In this document: positions 48,832-50,779 of the stretch, one piece after another
How positions within the stretch are numbered: position 1 is the stretch's first letter
Layout of the letters: each line of letters starts with the position of its first letter
Assembly (NCBI GenBank): GCA_027579435.1
Contig: JANBPK010001092.1
Location: 1-50,779, forward strand
Source: Candolleomyces eurysporus
Taxonomy: Eukaryota > Basidiomycota > Agaricomycetes > Agaricales > Psathyrellaceae
Direction: 5' to 3'
DNA: 50,779 nucleotides
Notes under the pieces: generated by a model
Database searches by the model: none
Told to the model about the DNA's origin: nothing
The model's input: the letters and a program-made list of their open reading frames with translations, nothing else
Translations under genes and position numbers: made by a program

Positions 48832-49477
48832 TTACAGAACTGGGACCGTGTAGAGATCTACGGGGGAACAGGCCTGGGGACCATCCGCCGCATTCCGCTT
48901 GTACCAGATCTAAATTGAGAGAATCAGCATCAGCTTGACCAGCGTCGCCAAAATACAAATAAAAATCTCACCATCTCGTCGGTTCCACAAACGTAGAAAC
49001 CACCAACATAATTATACGTGAGCTTAGCTCCAAGCTGGGAGTTCTCAGAGTTGGATTGGATCTGGAGCCGGGGGAACGAGGCGCATTTGTTCGTAGACCC
49101 GTGGGCAGAATATCCGAACTGCCCGTATGTCGCGCACGAGCCGTCGCTATTGAAACCCGTATCCACGAGAGGGCGGTAGGTCGGACTTCCGGACTTGTCG
49201 AGGGTGCCTGTGAGGTAGCCTTGATAGAAGTATGCTTGTATGGCGGTTCCGCTCCCAGCGAGGGTGGTGTATACACCGTCCGGACCAATGAGAACAGGCT
49301 AAATAAAATTTCGTTAGTTGGTTATGGGTGCGGAGAGTTGGAGAGACCTACGCGAGGAGTGGAACTATATGGCGAGGTTGCGACTAGGTAGAAAGATGGG
49401 GTGTCGGCGTTGGGGATCACCAAAGCCCAAGAGACGAGAGGTGCGACCAAGAGAGAGATGGCGGAGAGAAACTTCAT
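48832..49477 (-). CDS. Small secreted protein, family member E (most divergent)
   Basis: Start at 49,477. Leader MKFLSAISLLVAPLVSWA; SFYLVATSPYSSTPR; PVLIGPDGVYTTLAGSG; AYFYQGYLTGTLDKSG; then a distinct loop TYRPLVDTGFNSDGSCATYGQFGYSAHGS; KCASFPRLQIQSN; NYVGGFYVCGTDEM; IWYKRNAADGPQACSP. Cysteines and intron positions are as in A-D. It is two residues shorter in the GYS..NKC loop. The differences concentrate in the loop between the first two cysteines, which could be a variable surface. Appears intact. Confidence 0.85.
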
Positions 49478-50322
49478 GATGTCTATGAGAATAGTTGGAG
49501 TGGTTGTTGTTCTGAGCTGGTACTATGGGTTGTGAGATGCTGAACCCTCATTCTTCACTCGGGCTTAAATAGTGCTCATTCGCCAGCATCGAGTCGATTG
49601 CGGGACCTTAGTCGCTGCGCTGATGAAACATTTGCTGAAGTTCCGTGCAGATAATTGCACCTGCCATTGTTAGTCGGAGGGGGCTATAGGCAGCGCCTCA
49701 TTCTTCAGCGTAGAATAGAATGGATCTTAGGTAGACGCCCGTTAATCCTTGAGGCTGTCCCACCTTCTGCGTTCAAGCCAAATCGACACTGCACGCACTA
49801 TTGTCCATCCTTACTTATCTGGAAAGGATATATGGTAGATTGAATGATGAAACGGAATGCACGGCCTCACGCGTCTTGAAGCAGAGGGTTGCGGAGAGAT
49901 AGCCGAAGACTCCGGGCATCGAATGCCTCAGCGGAGACTTCGACAATGACCGAAAAGCCTACCACCAACACAGGCGTCGAGCCCTAGCTGAGACATGTGT
50001 GTGTCCCCTCTTAACCTTTCAGATCTCCCCCGACACACCCCAATTCTTTGTGGCACTATTCTGTCCCCTCTGGGATTTAGGGGGCTTTTCAGAATATTTT
50101 TTAGAATATAATGGGCACCCTCGCCTCATGGCAGACCGACGGCCACAGCTCCGTCGAGCACTCCCTCTTGCGGGGGGCCAACGCGATATCATCGCACAAA
50201 TCAACGTAGACTACGGTAACCTTGCATCATACTCAATGCATATTCGCTCATAATCGATCCATGTCCGCATTACGTCTCCCGCCCATTGTGAGATCTACTT
50301 TACAGCGTCTTGAATCAACTTG
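49478..50322. other. Upstream region of gene E
   Basis: No gene. Holds the TATA-type box (49,564-49,571), a TPT1-like stretch at about 49,870-49,985 that includes TTTTCGGTCATTGTCGAA on the minus strand, and a copy of the conserved block at 49,990-50,260, closest to the orphan block at 40,010-40,410. Confidence 0.65.
49564..49571 (-). promoter_or_regulatory. TATA-type box of secreted protein gene E
   Basis: TATTTAAG on the minus strand, then CCCGAGTGAAGAA, 87 bp before the ATG. Confidence 0.65.
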
Positions 50323-50779
50323 CTAGATCTCTTCGATTCTGAAATCCTCGTCTTCCTCTTCTTCCTCTTCCTGTTTCGGTTTATCAGATGAGGCGCCTTG
50401 CAATGGGTGAAGGTCCGCTTCCACATTCTCGTCATCGTCGTCCTCTTCGTCTAACGACACGACTTTGGGTTCTTCGCCCTTGATTAGTTGGACGAGGCGT
50501 TCCATGTGTTCTTGAACCTGTTATATGCAATCGTCAGTACTGATGGAACTGCTGGACAGTTGGAGGGGACGATGGGAAGCTGGGATACCATCAACCTACA
50601 TTTTCGTTCTTATCCTGCATATGCGCCTCCCTAATAATCTCATACACACCATGCTCTCTTTGATAATCTCGACCCCAGCGCGTGTGGCAGAGGAGGAGAA
50701 GAGNTTTCGACGTGGGTGAGCCGGATGGAGGTGTCCGGCTCGCGNTTTTTTGTCAGGTGGGAGGAATTGGAGCTCTGGG
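50323..50779 (-). CDS. HGH1: HGH1-like eEF2-folding cochaperone, C-terminal part (partial)
   Basis: The gene runs off the right edge. With the two N characters (50704, 50745) left out, the minus strand reads LQFLPPDKKREPDTSIRL then THVETLLLLC, RWGRDYQREHGVYEIIREAH, an intron (about 50,522-50,600), QEHMERLVQLIKGEEPKV, and an acidic tail (a DEEDDDDE stretch and a Glu run) to the stop at 50,323. The LLC..GR.Y.R..GVY.I.RE.H pattern and the E..LV.L....E end match the C-terminal repeat of Hgh1 (DUF383/DUF384), an armadillo-type helper of TRiC in folding elongation factor 2. The acidic tail is longer than I would expect. The call rests on about 70 residues. Confidence 0.68.

Overview
The window looks like the genome of a filamentous basidiomycete, most likely an Agaricomycete. 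Almost every gene is split by introns of about 45-60 nt with GT..AG ends. The gene content fits: a DUF3433 membrane protein, a CE5 cutinase, a VSB1-type SulP transporter, fungal NACHT-WD40 (NLR) genes, an M36 fungalysin relic and small secreted proteins. No tRNA, rRNA, CRISPR array or prokaryotic operon is visible. I had no database; all family calls rest on motifs read by eye from translations joined across predicted introns.

Layout. 0.9-18.4 kb is ordinary gene-dense sequence: a START-like DUF3074 protein (+), DAP1 (-), a DUF3433 membrane protein (-), a sugar porter (-), NSE3/MAGE (+), a cutinase (-) and a long VSB1-like transporter with STAS and cNMP-binding-like domains (-).

18.5-34.0 kb is a direct duplication of about 6.7 kb. 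Each arm carries the pre-mRNA cleavage factor CFIm25 (NUDT21) gene on + and a NACHT-WD40 gene on -. Decay is complementary: arm 1 keeps an intact CFIm25 but its NACHT reading frame is shifted, while arm 2 has a nonsense codon in CFIm25, an open NACHT ORF, and stops and frameshifts in the flanking exons. A decayed M36 metallopeptidase lies between the arms.

34.6-36.9 kb holds a small multi-span membrane protein and a gene built from three tandem copies of the same 345-nt exon plus its intron.

37.4-50.3 kb is a cluster of five paralogous small secreted proteins (A and B on +; C, D and E on -), arranged as inverted repeats around the divergent pair TPT1 (tRNA 2'-phosphotransferase) and APP1 (phosphatidate phosphatase). 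The regions upstream of B, C and E contain what looks like a relic of the 3' end of TPT1, so the secreted-protein unit appears to have spread from this locus. The window ends in the C-terminal part of an HGH1-like cochaperone.

Assembly note. Isolated N characters occur in several coding regions. At 24779, 50704 and 50745 removing the N restores the conserved frame, so they behave as spurious inserted characters. Breaks at homopolymers should be read with that in mind.
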